The notes under the pieces: generated by a model
What the model was told of the DNA's origin: nothing
Database searches by the model: none
Seen by the model: only the letters and a program-made list of their open reading frames with translations
In this document: positions 23,001 to 38,000 of the stretch, one piece after another
How positions within the stretch are numbered: position 1 is the stretch's first letter
How the letters are laid out: each line of letters starts with the position of its first letter
Translations under genes and position numbers: made by a program
NCBI GenBank assembly: GCA_914767715.1
Contig: OU612071.1
Coordinates: 23,681,681-23,745,680 of the forward strand
Reading direction: 5' to 3'
Source: Membranipora membranacea
Taxonomy: Eukaryota; Bryozoa; Gymnolaemata; Cheilostomatida; Membraniporidae
Length of the DNA stretch: 64,000 bases

Positions 23001-26000
23001 TTCATGAACGAATGATCAGGAACACGGAGCGTACCGGTAGTTATGTTATACAGTATTACACTATCTTTGCCCTTATCAGCTACCATTAAAAGGTTAGAGA
23101 TTGAGGGATTAATCTCAATAACTCCTCCGATGTCACGTAAACTCGGCTCCTGATTATTGTCATAGCTATGAATCGCCCCTGTATCATAGAACTGATGTAT
23201 CTCAGCTGTGTATGGCTTTAGTCTGAAAATAGAATGTTTTTACATGATGATTGGTTTAAATAACTGATGGAAGTTTTAAACTTTTAATACATTTATCTTA
23301 TCTGCCGTAATCATTTCAAAAAAAGCTTCCGATAAGAGTAAAAATATTCTGTAGAAATATCACAATCTAAAAAAAAGCAACAAATTAACACATACGTTTG
23401 TGATATGCCTAGTCTGTTCAATTTTTTCTGCAATAAGAAACAAAGCAGACCACCACACCTTGTTCTTCTTTGTAGGTCTATCCATCCTTACACTCTGATA
23501 ACAACTTAAATGAAACTGATGACTTGGCTCTTTCCTTGGAGGAAAGTTTCAGACAGGCAGAAAACTTTAAGTTTTTGTGTAGCCACAATGTAATATTCTT
23601 CATCATTTGAAATACTCAAACTGTATTACTATTTCCATCATAAAAAATTTCTCTCTATATCTTTGGCAGTTGGAAAGTCTCTTAATTTTAATTTTTAGTG
23701 TATTGATATGATATTCATACGCTTTCATTGTTTTCATGAGTAACAGATTTCTAACTTTCTGTGGCATCATTCTTAGCATAGCTGTATATTTTGAACAGGC
23801 TAGGCCTACATTTTAACAAGAAAACGAAAATTTAACACCATTTTTTATGCCACCTTATCAATCTTTTGTTTACCATTTTTATGTGCATTTCATTGAACCA
23901 ATACCACTATATGCTATTATAGGGCCCAATCAAATCACAATAAATTTGTAGGCACGAGCTCCAACAGAAACCACTATGCCATTTTCATTGTCATGAATTC
24001 TAATCCCACTACCCCACACTAACAACAGGGACTGCAGGAGCCCCAACAAGTACCCCCACCTGCATAGTGACTGAGAGCTGACTCGCCGTGACCTTCTATC
24101 ACCCATTTTACTTTTGAATATGATGAGCTACTTCACTATTCGATTTTAGCCAGCATGGTCATCTAAAACCAATGCAAAGAGTGGGTGAACTGAAAGACAT
24201 TTACCGAGGCTGGTTGAGAAAATAAATACATCTTTGTGAAAGTGTTTGCTCACCTTGCAACTCTGGTGACAGATGGTTCAATGCCCAATTCAGTGACGCG
24301 ATCAAAGTCATACGCTGTGATTCCTATCAATATTAGAATGGAAATACTTTCAAATGACTGCATAGCCTACACCGCTTTCTGTATCGCAAGTCTACACTTC
24401 TAAACTAACATATTACGAATTTGTGTCCCTTTGCATTTTAGTGCACTGAACATGCCCTTAAATTAGCAAGTTTAACATTCAATGATTGCAATGCAAATTC
24501 TATACCTTACTCTCAGCCAGCCTTGAACATCAAAAACCAGTGAGGTGTTAAACCACTGCTGCCACAGCTGGGCTTTGCCCACCATAGCCACCAGTCAAAA
24601 ATTAAGATAGAGAGTTGTGGTATCAAAATATCTAGCCAGTAGCTTTCCATGGAGTTATATGAGCTCTCAAAATGTAGGGAGTATCTTCTTCCCCAGTCAT
24701 CAACAATTAGTGATGACAAATGTTGTTGTTAACCAATCAGGTGCCTTTTAAATCTAGCTGAGATCCAAAGTTAATACAAATGTTTGATCTTACCTAGATT
24801 TTAAAGGCACCTGATTGGTCAACAAGAACATGTGTCATCAGTAATAGTGGATGGCTTGGAAAGAAGATACTCCCTACATTTTGAGAGCTCATACAACTCC
24901 ATGCAAAGCTACTAGCTAGATATTTTGATGCCACAACTCTCTATTTAAATTTTTGACTGGTGGCTTTGCTAGGCAAAGTCCAGCTGTGTCAGAAGTGGTT
25001 TTGACAAGGTATTTTCTCTAGATTTCTCCGTATAACTAGAAATTTAAGTTCAGGTCCCATTTTTTAATTCAATACTGAAGTAACTTTGTTAATGGAATGT
25101 GCAATTGAGGGGTCATCGACTGTTGTATAATAGCATGAAATTTTCTAGAGTGTAATTAATCACCTGCAATAATTGTCCTAGGTCTCAAGAAGTTTGTGGT
25201 ATTAAAATTCTTCGCCTATGCTTTTAATTTTGTAGTGCCATTTTTATGTTACAGGGAATTATAAATACCTTATAAAAGTAAAAGTCTACAATGTAGACAA
25301 CATTTATGAAATTGTTTGAAAATTGAACGGTAATTATCAGATTAATGTTTGATTTACTAAAGATGTTAATTAATTACAAATTTTAGAATAGAATGAGAAG
25401 CAGAATGTCAAGAGTGGATACTAATTTTATGGACACGACATAAAATTCTTGTGAGTTATAACATCAAACATTTTTGCTATATTATTATATGAATCCCTTT
25501 GCAAGAAGTTTGGCAGTGTTTGTTATGGTGTTGCAGTGTTTTTAATGGTAGTGAGTGGGTTTTGCCTTTCAGTTTGGGAAAATTAATTTCTGCTATTGAA
25601 ACTCAATGAATATTAGGGTTTTTCATTCAATGCGCGATCCTCTAAATTAGATCTTCATTGCTGCCTGGTCAGGTTTTTACAAGGACTGTTGTGGTGGAGA
25701 AGTTTGGCAAAAGTCAGTTATTGATGTGCCTTTTAACTCAGTTGGTTCTAGAGGTAACTGTTCTTATGATGGGTAACTGAAAATTTCAAAAAAACAAACC
25801 TGTATTGCCAAGCAACGGTTGCCAATTGGGATTGAAGTGAAGAAAAAAATATACATAACTTCTACAATTAAATTGGCTGAGTAAACTCACACACAAAACA
25901 TCGACCATATATAAACTCAATAACTATTCAGTATTACTCATATCGACACTATAGCTCGATAAATTTAAGTGACACATTCGTAATCCAGTCACAATTGTTT

Positions 26001-29000
26001 AATACTGCATGCTTACTGTTCTTATGGGGATGCAACTCCAACATGTCATTGAGGATCTTACTGCAGAGTTGAGATACAGAAAGTAGTGTGGACGGAATGA
26101 AAGCAGGCAATACCATAAAGGAAGTCATTCTTTGTGCCTAGTCTTGTATATTTTTGTGTACATTTCTTCTCACAAGAATGAACCATAAGTTGAAGATAAT
26201 CCAAAGTTTATTTTTTCTATTTTGATGCCGGGACTGAAATAGCAAATGTCTTCTGACAAAAATGAACCATAAGTTTAATATAATTTAAAGTTTACATACC
26301 GTATGGCGTGTTATGGTAAACCATATTAGAGTTTATGGCACTTTCCTTCGTCAATGATCCATAAATAACATCTGAGTAAGCACTGGCCTCACTGGCTGAA
26401 ACAACCAATCTTTTGTTACTTCCATAGATTGAAGATAGGTAAATACCCTAAAATTAAATGAAGAGAACACTATTCATACTGCAATACCACATCTTTAAAG
26501 ATTTGATCGTTATTAGAGGACTCTCAAATTGGTATGTGGTAGGAAAATCTAATCAAAAGCTTAATAAAATCGACTTAAAAAAGAATGATATAATTGTTGA
26601 ATAAACATGTTTCATACCATGATATTAATCCATATCTCAAATCACCCAAAACAAATTAAACTGTCAAACATTTTAAATCTGCAGTCTCTAGTCATCAATT
26701 TGATTGTCTTTGCTATTATTTTCCTCAGTAGAAAAGAAAAAGAATGCTAACAAAGGAATAAGGGAACTTGACAGTAGATTTATTAATCACCAACCTGTGG
26801 AATACATTAAATCTCTTTCATGGAAATTCAAGAATAAGAGTTGTAATTTGAAACCCAAAGAGAACAATACATTTTTAAGAAGCTGAGTAATTCAGATTGT
26901 CATGCCTGTACTATTTAAGCCCATCTCTGTTTTCATTCTATGATCATATTTGCATAAGAGATGTACATATTTATAATAATTATTTGAATTATTTCTCAAA
27001 AGAAGATTTTTATGTAAAGAATGTGCGATCAAACTAGATTCAAACTAATCTCCTCACTATACAGGTCAAAATTGTAGCATTCTATGAGAATAAAATTGCT
27101 TCATTGACTCACAAATGGGCCCGAGAAAACAAAGAAGCTGCGGTTAGAAAACTCCAACATTGTCATGCCTGTTACTTCTCTTCGGGTTCCATATTGGCTC
27201 ATATCTAAAGTTCCATTCCCACACCGTCCTACACCTACAGTCACATAGCAGATACGCGTGCACTAGCAGTGGAAATGAGTATTTGATGAATGACCAATAA
27301 GCAAGAAGTAGTTTGTCTATCCTCTACTACATGATCATGAACATCAGTATCTGAATGATCCGCCAACACATACAGCTACCCTTCTCAGCATATTAGTATA
27401 TTGAGAGAAGAGAGAGAGAGGGCAATGGTTGGGCTCAAGAAAGGTAATAATCAGACTCTCTTAATAACATTGACCATGCCTCAATTCTACTGTATACGTG
27501 CTGACCAATAACAATATTCACTCATCATCAGAAAATTGTAGCATCTATGATCGCGTGACTTCATGTATATATCAATTATAAGTTTTGCTTGAAACATGAT
27601 GGAAATGACCAAGTGCTACAAAAGAACCAACCAAGCCATGTCAGTACTTGAAGTTCAATTTTAAGCTTAAGCCGGCGTACGCATGACCATGTGTCAACAA
27701 AATGCAACCACTCTCCATCTAACTGCTGATATGCAAACAATGGGACAACCATATGTGCTTCAGTACCGATACCATCATTGTATTGGCTTGGTCCCCACCT
27801 CCGCTCCAAGTTTCCAGCAAGATCTTAAATTAAAATCGGTTATCAGTTGCCAAATTGGTCCATGCATTTCTGCAGCGATTACGATGTAATCACAAAGCAA
27901 AAGTCTTATTTAATAAGGAAAAGGGAATAGTTTGATCAGTTAATGTTGGACGATAGGAAATCTTATCAGACACAAATGGAATTGTTATCGAAAGGAGTTT
28001 GACTGGTTATGGATAGGCCTGTGCTGCATGTTGACCAAGCGTAGCCTATCTAAAATACGGTGCGTGTAGCCAAACCTTGACTTTATGAGCATTTAATGTT
28101 ATCTTTGGAAAGTAAATGCATTGTTTATTTCCTAACCATCAAAGAAACAGATAATTATCTAGTTCAGTCGAGATCACACATTGATTTTTTTCTCAGTCAC
28201 GCAATCAATCCCAACGCATCTTATAGCCACACCAAGTTTGGGGAATCTGATAATTACATGTGAATGCTTCTTCATGTTACGATGCATTGCAAAAGAGATA
28301 TGCAAAAAAACCATGTTCCTTACAAACGAAATTGCTCATTCTCCCTAGACGATAATAGCCAATTGCACCCTCTCCAGCTCTGTCCCACTGTCTGTGACCA
28401 ACAATAAGCACAGATGGGTCACCTAGCTTCTTCTATAAAATAGAAATTCAGAAAATAATTCTCTTCTCAAACAGCTATCCAGCATCATCTCTTGTGTTAT
28501 GTAAAAAAACTTAAGAATTCTTTTCTATAATCAAATAATAATTAAAGTAACAATGTTCACTAGTTATTATTACTTCCACTTAGCATAATATGCATTTTCA
28601 GTGCCTGCTTTGTTGAGAAAATGATAGTTAATCATCTGATTGCTCATGCAATCGGTGTAACTTACCAAGAGAAATCCAGATCCTACCCGAGCATTATATG
28701 GTGGAGTGTGCTCTACCCCAATCTGCATGACTGTGTTCTTCACATAGTCCAACAAAAAATATCTTCTGAAAATGATAGAGCAAGTATACATCACAAACTT
28801 TGTATGTACTAGTTTGTTCGAGTTGTTATGTAGAAGATCAAAGCAGATTTCAGAGATTATGAATTTGATAGCTATATTACAAAAAGGACCGTTATTAGCA
28901 ACAACTTAACAAAGGATACAAAGTATTTCCCAAACAAAATTTGAACTCACTGTATATTGCACCTTTCACCTCTCCAGCCAGCAGTACACATACATATAAC

Positions 29001-32000
29001 CCTATTGGTGACATCCGTTGTACATTGTCCATGACCATTGCATTTACTAGGGCTGCAGATAGCTGTAAAAAAACCATGGTGAATTCAGTTTTTCATGTAC
29101 AGGTTTTCTTTATCTGTCTCTATCTGTATTTTTTATGACAAGATAAGAAATTGAATTTGCTATTTACCATGATAGTGCAATGAGTCTATTTGATTGATGA
29201 AAGGAATGAGAAACAGGATGAGTTAGAACAAGTATTCGGCAATAATTGCTGTAGCTGCAATGACAACTAACGGATATCACAATCTGAACCTTCATAGCCG
29301 ATTGAGCATACACAGTTGACACCCTCCCTTGTATCATAACACGTAGGTGATCCTGGTGCATGCCAGCATTTATCACATCTATTGTGGCGCTGTTCCATAT
29401 TGTTGGCTTAAAAAAGAAGCAAATACAAGTGGATTATCGCATAGAACTATTGATGAACGAGCATAATGTTGACTTGATGTTTGAGCTGTTATAAAAGCAA
29501 AAATCTCACATGTCACCATTTAGGAAACCAATAAACTTTCGTTTTTCACCATATCCCTTGCCTTTGCCTCAACCCATTTACAAAGCGCTGGAATTAGGGC
29601 CACAAAAGAAGTTGTGCACTCATGGTACTAATCTAATAAATCTTGCTTGTACGAACAACACACCTGTGCTGACCCGGGCCATATATGCCTCACCAGGTAA
29701 GGTTGATTTTAATACTAAATGGCAATTTAGTTTACCATGCCTGCACATTTAGAAATATGAACAAGATTTCTTGCTTATCACCTCTAGTTGACATTTGAAC
29801 CTACCAGCAATTCAGCTGTGGATAATGCACGTCGATCATCACTATGAATAGTTATTTGAATACATAATCTAAACGAACTAAACATGAACATACTGAGCAT
29901 AATTTGATGAATCAACCATGCTGTTCTATCCACCACAAGCGCAGACAATGATGACCCACCGACCCACATGGTGCTCTTCAATGATGTGAACCGACAGTAA
30001 GGTTCATTACTGGTTGTAAAAATATAAACAGAGCCTGTAGCTCGACTGCAGTATTGCCGGACATCACCTGAAACAAATAAACTACATATAGTGCATAAAG
30101 ATACTAATTTTGACTTGAAAGATTACAACAAATGCCGTACAAAAACTAGTGATCGCAATGATGAAATAATTATTGGATATTTATACTAACCAGTCCCAGT
30201 ATTGAGTAAAAAGATTGAAGCTAGTTTCCAATCGGTGACCATCAGGAGTTCATGGTAATATGGATGTTGGGACACATGACCATTGCTGGGGCTCATTTTA
30301 AAATTTCTTGTTCTGAAGTTGTAATTGTATATTGCTCCACTACCAGACTTCTTGATTCTGTCAGTCCTCTTGATGCTATAGGGTCTCCGCAAGCTACAAG
30401 TATTGACAATGAAAATGATGTAATAACATCAGAAAACTGATCAAATTGAAGGTGAGATGAAAACAAATATTATTGAAACAGCAATCAGCTCAGCACTTCT
30501 ATATGGAAACGAAGATACGGCTAATGACCCAGAAGAGAATAGTTATTTGTACAACTAAAATAAGGGTGCTTTGGCAGATTTACAATTAAGACTGGAGGAA
30601 CATGAGAGTAATGGAACAGGCTGCGATAAAGATGATAGCAGTAATTAATGGTGACTCCATTTGAATTTTATAATTTTATGTTATATCCTCTCAGCAAATG
30701 TTCATTGACCTTATTACACTCTCTCTATACATCTTCAGACTACTGCTGCCACACCGGCAAATGTGTGCTAATGAAATGATTATGTACAGCTCAAAACTAA
30801 TAATATGAGGCTGCAATTTCAGTATAATCACGTAAAGGGCAAATATTTGCACAAACCAAATCACGCTATGAATGAATTATCTATTGTCACCACTTCTTCA
30901 TCACCTAGTGCGTTAATTTCATACTCTGAGTTTGTGCATATTATTTAACTATTATTTTTTAACACTTTTAACAATCAGGTGACAATTTTGAGATTGAAGC
31001 CTCAATAAGATTTCTTTGAGCCAAACAGAATTATTTAATTCGCATGAGTGATAGCTGCACTTCAGGTTTGGTAAAGACTTATAAGAAGGAGTAAAGATTT
31101 AATTTGATTGAAAGAATTTAGAAGCAACTTAGTAACAGTCAAGTTATCTAAAGACATCATGAACCTTCATTGGAATAAGCTCGAACATGCAGCATATTAA
31201 CTTGATCAGGATTCAGTAGCAAGCGTAGTAACTATTATCCCTACCCTCAACTTGTGACCAATTACATAAAAGATCCAAATAAAACCCACTTGAATATTCT
31301 AGTTGTATCTACAGAATTATCGCTTGTCATTGAAATATCTGTAAAGTCGTAAGAAGTCACACCTGAAAGATATAGCAGAAATAAGTGTTGAGCTTGCTAT
31401 TATTTCCCTATTACTCAAAGGAAAATGCCTGATGTTGATTTTTTCCTCTTGATTTGAATAAAGTCTTACAATATAAGCTCGCAGTTTTGTTCAAGGCAAA
31501 AACATGTTTACATGTGTATAAATCAGATCTGAAAGTATGTAGTATATGGCTAAACTCATGTGAAAGAGCATCTTGACCATGATGTTTGAATATTGGACTA
31601 CTGTGGTTTAAGGGGCGTAACACACGGGATAAATGGGGTGTTTTCATGTGCCATGGCGTTTTTGTATGTATGTATGTATGTATGTATTGCATTGTCTCAG
31701 GAAGAGAAATAAAAACGTTTATGTGGATGCTCTCTAAAAATATTCTCTAAAAGTAAGCTCAGTTTGATTGTAATGTAAAAATATATGGATATAAAACAAT
31801 ATATGGAAATAAATAATTGTATATAAATTTTTTTTTTCAAATCTATTTACGAAAAACTGTGTTCAAATATCTGACGGAGCATGCCCTAAAACTGTTGAGG
31901 CGTAGCTAAGTTTGTTGTTATATTGCCTGAAACCTGCCTGATGGAAGCGTTGTTCATGTTAGCACTTGGTCATAATGGTTGCCAGCAACCATTCTCAGGC

Positions 32001-35000
32001 TCTTGGTTTTTCAGTTTATGTGCATAGGTATTGTGTATTAGGAAAAATTAACCGCCGGCTAGGTATTATGCAGTACTGATAAGATGTTTTAGTTTTCAAT
32101 GAGAGTCTGATTTGAGATGTTTAAAGACTACCACTAGATTGTAGCTGATAACACTTTCTATAAATGATTTGTAACACGTTCATATTATTATCTCGTTTAT
32201 GCCTAGATGGTACAGGTTGGCAAGTAAGTATTCTTGATGGCCTTAAGTGTAAAGTCTAGTTTATTAGATAAAACTCTGCCTGGATAGGTGAATGAGTTCA
32301 CAACCTCGATGTTACTATTGTTGATGATTAATGACGGCGCTGGCAGAGAGTTACCTCTTACATTGCTGAATAATAGCTCCTTCATTTTCTTGGCATTGAG
32401 AAGAAGGACGTTGGAGAAGCACCAGTTTCCTAGATGGGTAGCTTCTTCTTGTAACTTTGTGTTGTTTCAGAAAGATATTCTAGTAGAACGGTGTCGTCAG
32501 CATTTTTTATAACAGTTGTTGATTGATGGACTAAAGGCATCTGTGCTACAGACAGAGAGAACAGGAACGGACTCAGGACACAGCCCTGTGGACGTGCTGA
32601 TGATTTGGGATGTGTTGGTTGATGTTATTACCTTCTGTTTTCGGTCGGTCAAGAAACTATAAACCAAATTAACTATGTTTGGATGGACGTCATAGTCACC
32701 GAGTTTATCTGTGAGTGATTTTCGAATGATGGTATTGAAGGCACTTGTATGATGGGTGAATAGAGCTCTGACATGGTTCTTGGCATTCATATCCAGAGGT
32801 TCACTGATCTTGTCAATCAAAGTGATAAGAGCGTCTTCAGTTGACCTTTTTGGTTTGTACGCAAACTGTGATGAGTCATTTAGCTTTGGTGACATTCTTT
32901 TGATAACTAGTTTTTCCAGGCATTTATCGACAATCGATTTAAGAGCTTTCGGTCTAAAGTCTTTTGGTTCATTTGCACCAGCACATTTAGGTATGGGTTT
33001 GATACTTGCCATTTTCCACACTGTAGGCATGCCTCCCTGTTTGATCGACATGTTGAACAGTTCAGTGAGTGGTCAAGCAAGGGTTTGCGCTGATGATTTG
33101 AGTAGACGGGGTGTGATAGTATCTGGCCCTGGGCTCTTGTTCAGTTTGACGCCGCACAGAGTGAAATACGCTAAGAAACTCATCACAATATGGCAAAAGA
33201 GATGGTAAAACAGGTACATCACATGGCTTATCAAATATATTAAAAAACTGATTCCAAGTGTTCGCATCGAGAGAGCACCCTTTCACATTGGACTTGATCT
33301 TCAAAATACTTTTCAACTGCGACCATGCCATTCTACTGTTTGATGTCATATTTTGCTCTATTTCCTGAGCATGTTCTTTATTGGCACGTCTGATGGAATT
33401 CTGAGTTTGAGATTTCAGTTTACGGTAATCATTTATATTGTTTAAAAAATCACAATTTCTCTGCTCAATCAACCTACGAATTTCAGGAGTTACCCGGTTT
33501 TTCTCTCTGAGATATAATTCCATCTGCTAAGTTGGTATGCATTCAGCTATGCAAAAGTTAAGGTGCAAGTTTTTGTTTCTATTGCTCTAAAAAAAGAAAT
33601 GGTAGTTCCAATCCCTCTTGATTTTGGACACCTAAGTACAGGGGTTGTTGGTGTTAAACATCTGGTTGGGCGTCCCTGTTTATTTTATGATGAAGTTTTA
33701 ATAAGGGCTGATCCTCTTAACAGCAATAATACCTGTCTGCACTACAATATATATCACAGTGGGTTGACCGCCCTATTTGGTTATTAATGCCTTACTCGCG
33801 CTCATTTTTTTCCCAACAGAATCTTGAGAATGAAGGAAGATATTGTTATGGCCAGTTCAACGAATGCAAACTGGTATGCATACATAAATATTGTGATTTC
33901 TCATGTTTTACACCTAATATACTATACTATACTTGATCATACATTTATTAATGGCGAAGTTCTTCTTCCTCTTGTCTAATTTTTCGTCAAGATACAATGT
34001 ATATTGCCAAACTAGTTCCAATAATATGAAATTTACAGCCAACTAATCGGCCCAATTGTCACACAGCTCTTACACCCTTTTGAAGTGGTGCATGATTGTT
34101 TCAAGATGATGTAATCACAAATTTTATAGAAACAGGATGGATATGATCCTCTCACCATATGCCAACTTCTGAAACACCTTGAAATTATTATAGGTGCCCT
34201 TGGTGATCATTCCAGGTTCAAAGCCAAAGTGATTGTGTGCATTTGTTTGAAGAGTTGAGACTTGCCGCCATGTAGCTCCACTCCAAGGATAAATATAAAG
34301 TCCCTTGAAAATATACATGCAAATGAAAATTCATTTTATTTATTCAGTATGATATCAAGGCTTTTTGCCTGAGGCTACCTAACTGTATAATATGACAATC
34401 TATTTTAACAATTTTCATAGTCAAGGCATCGATAAGGTCTGTGTACCATATCAACAATCAGACGCCAGGCATAGTTGCATCAGTCATAAGCTATACATGA
34501 AATGTTCCGCTAGGTAGAAATACTGACAAAGTGCTAAATAGAATCCAGAAGACTGGCATCATCCCTTGTGAGTGGTATGTGTATGAATGATTTGAGCTTA
34601 CCAAAAGATTGGTAGGCGGTGGACCTAGTGCAGTTATGACCAATATCATGGCTTTAAAGTTGCTGGGGAGATTTTCTTAAACATGCTGGCAAAGTGCCTG
34701 ACGGGGGTTAAATTTGTCTCGTTCCGAAGAGAAATACAAGTGGCTTAAGGGCACGGCCGCCATATTTGGCGCCAAGTTGCTCTCAGTTTGCACGCAGGTT
34801 GGAGCACGCCTGGGTGTCAATTGAGCCCAGTAGTCAGTAGACTGCTAAGGGATTTGGACCCGAGACCTCAAAAGCTTGCGCACCAGCGGTCAGGTGCTCA
34901 AACCAACTGAGCTACCTCCTACTCCTAATTGACTCATTGATTAACAAGTTCAGAAGTCAGGCATCCGAGGAATCTTTTGATATCTTACATGTGTGAACAG

Positions 35001-38000
35001 GATATTGGCAGCAATGAGGTTCGCTTAATAAGAGAAGATCTACCTGGAGGTATAAATTTGTCAAACTTAGATGATCACTGTGGTTCTGTACCACACAACA
35101 CAATTTGTGTCAACACACTAGCTGGGTGCCCGAGAAGAATTGCTTTGTGGTAAAGCGCTATTATGAAAAAGCTCAAAAGGCGATTCACTACTAAAAGTTA
35201 ACCACAGAAAACACTGTCAGTGTCAGCATCAGTGTTGAGTCGTACCGTATTACCGTATAACTGATTGTTAGAGTGACTGAGGTTTTACAATTACAGCACC
35301 AGACATTGTGCAGGTTGTAGCTTCGCTGCATGGACTGAATAAATTTATAGAGGGGTGTGCAATGTGATTCAATAGCCCATCACCATATGACACAGGTAGG
35401 GTTGTGAAGGTCAGTGAATGAATGTTGTACAAGGGCTATTGCAGCAATCAATATTTGGAATTTTACATTGAAGGGCATCCTGACATACAGCTTTTGATTG
35501 GTTATCTGGTACACCTTAGCCCTCTACTACCTGTAGTGTGGAGACTGTTATAAAAGGGTCTCAGTGCATACTGATTGCAGATACCTGCAGTAATAATCTT
35601 TATGACTGGTGACCCTTGCAGCCCATATACACCCACTGGCTTGCTTTTGGCATCTTGACAAACATCTGGTATGCAGCTATTTAGTTGGGAGCTTTGGTTG
35701 ACCTGGCAAGTCTGTCATGAATTTTCAAATTATTTCTACAAAACTATGTACATGTAATCCATTGTTGTAGCAAGTGAACACTTACCGAACTCATGAAGAA
35801 GACCCAAAGATTTTTTTCATCAAGAAATACCATCCCTATCACCTTCCGATTAGTGCCATGTGAACCATGATTAAGTCCATTATGACAGCTACCTGATAAC
35901 ATTGAAATATTTCGCAAATTGACAGTGACAGTGACAGTAATAATTAATTCGACAAGTGCTTTATACAACGTGTATGTTCTTGTTTCTACATCTAATGCAA
36001 TTTGGAAGTTAGAAAAAAAAACGTATAGGGACTATATCACTGTCACATTGGAGTTATTCTTTCATATGAGAGCTCACTCATCAAAGACTACGAAGGGCAA
36101 TTCACTGAAATATTTAAACGATAATATCCTCAGCTATATCTATTCACTTATTTCTAAAATGAAGCAATTAAAAAAATTTGCAATTTTCAAGGTGCTGCTT
36201 AGCAGAAAAACTTCAAGCTCCATCAATCACTGCTACACATTAAGACAGTTTCAGAGCTGTGCCTGAGCCTTTATTCTTTCCATCCAAAATATTGTTAAAA
36301 ATTGATTTGACCAGATAGAAATCTAATTTGTATGCAAAACATTTCAGACCTAGCATCTACACTATTGATATGTTAAAGTGACCAGGTGTTTCAAATTATT
36401 TTTGAGCTTTAAGTGACAAATGAATGAAAAACTCCAGAATAGTTGTCAACCACACAATCAGCAATTGAGATCGATAAGCATTAGAGCACCAAAAAAACTT
36501 CCCAAAAACTTGTCCCTTTCAGTTTTCAATGGCGCCTATGCTGAACCAAAAATTATTTATTTCCTATTTTCAAAACATGCACATTTCAGCTCCATCTTAT
36601 ATGTTGAGTGTGCCGAACAGTATACCAATAGAGAGAGGCCTATCATCCCGAAAAGGAATTGGTATACGGCGCCACTTAGCAAACCCAACCTTCCTTTCTC
36701 AGAGTCAAGCTAATCGAAATATGGCATACCAAATTATGGCTCATCTGTTTGTTATACCTATAACAGTTAAGACTTCAAATGTTCTGGTCCTCATCCTTCG
36801 TGCACATCTCTGGTTATCCACGAATAGAATCCACTGTCTATCCTTAGTCATATAACCATGGTCAGGCCACATCAGTTCTGCTGCTAACCCATAGCCATTC
36901 TTGTATCTGAAGTTACTTTGAATATGGCGGGAACATTTACCGGCAATCTCTAAAATGGAGCATGTTTCACAATATTTTTTTCTTTCTTATAATGTTACAT
37001 ATTATAGCCGAAAAAATATTGGGCGCTGCACGCATTTGTACCCGAAAGTGACGATCAACGCCGCTGTATATGTTGTTTGGTAGCCAGGGTACTAGCCAAA
37101 GTATTAGATGTTGTTAAATCTGGTGCAGAAATGACAAACAAATGAACACAATCATCATGAAATTGTTAGAATTTCAACGATGTACGACATAGCTTAGTGA
37201 AAGGGAGGTGGGAGGGGATTTCGAGCAGACCTTTTTCTTTCAATACTGGCATGCTGACCGGATATCAGATTGAAGGAAAGAAGATGTGAATAACATAAAA
37301 GCCTAGCATTGCCTGTGAACAGTAGTTCCAAGTTTTCCTTACCAATAAGTTTTCCTTAGGTGGTTGAGGGAGGGCAACTTCTTATTCAGTTGACCTTGGT
37401 TATTTGCTTTGTCTCGGGACTGATTGCCAAGACAAGGAAAGTGTAATAAGGGCAGAAAAAAATATTTTTTGTACCAAAAACTTTATTTTTAATTATATCC
37501 GCTTCATTCCCGATGGCTAGCCAATGATGCATATCAATAATATGATGCAAGGAGACGGGAAACAGAAAAGCATTGTCTTTCACAAATCAACATTGGTAGG
37601 CCATAGAGCCAATACATATTAATTTGAGAATTGTTGGTTAAAGAATCTGTTAAAATCGCAAGGTTCCATCACTCACCACATCCTGGAGAATGGGTAGCGA
37701 AATAGAGTTGAGGGGTGTCTAAAGGACGAGCCCGTAATATCTGTGCCAAATTGCTCTCAGTTTCTAGGCAGGTCGAAGCACACCTGGGGGTCCAACAATC
37801 CAAGTAGTCAGTGGACTGAAGTGGGACTTGAACTTAATACCTTCAACACTTTCGTGCTGAAGCCCGGCGCTCTAAACATTTGTGCCACCTCCTACTTCTA
37901 ATTGCAACTATTTTAACACACTCTTGGCTCATTCAGAGAGGTCAACCATGCTAGAAATCTCTGAGAAGAAACAGAGAAAGTATGATTCTAACAAACTATT

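Noticed and set aside
29510-29752. 80-codon plus-strand frame, and a minus-strand candidate exon (HGKLNCHLVL) in the same place
   Set aside because: The minus-strand candidate enters in phase 2, incompatible with exon 9, and the plus frame has no support. The EGF exon at 29272-29406 joins exon 9 directly.
29960-30067. Shorter form of exon 9 using a GTGGGT donor
   Set aside because: It is in phase, but exon 19 aligns through the extra 66 bases, so the longer form is preferred. It remains possible as an alternative.
32756-33208. 150-codon plus-strand open frame
   Set aside because: It is the antisense shadow of the decayed LINE ORF.
36420-36855. Two overlapping plus-strand frames of 97 and 108 codons
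   Set aside because: They are antisense to, or adjacent to, exon 4 of the propeller/EGF gene and lack domains.
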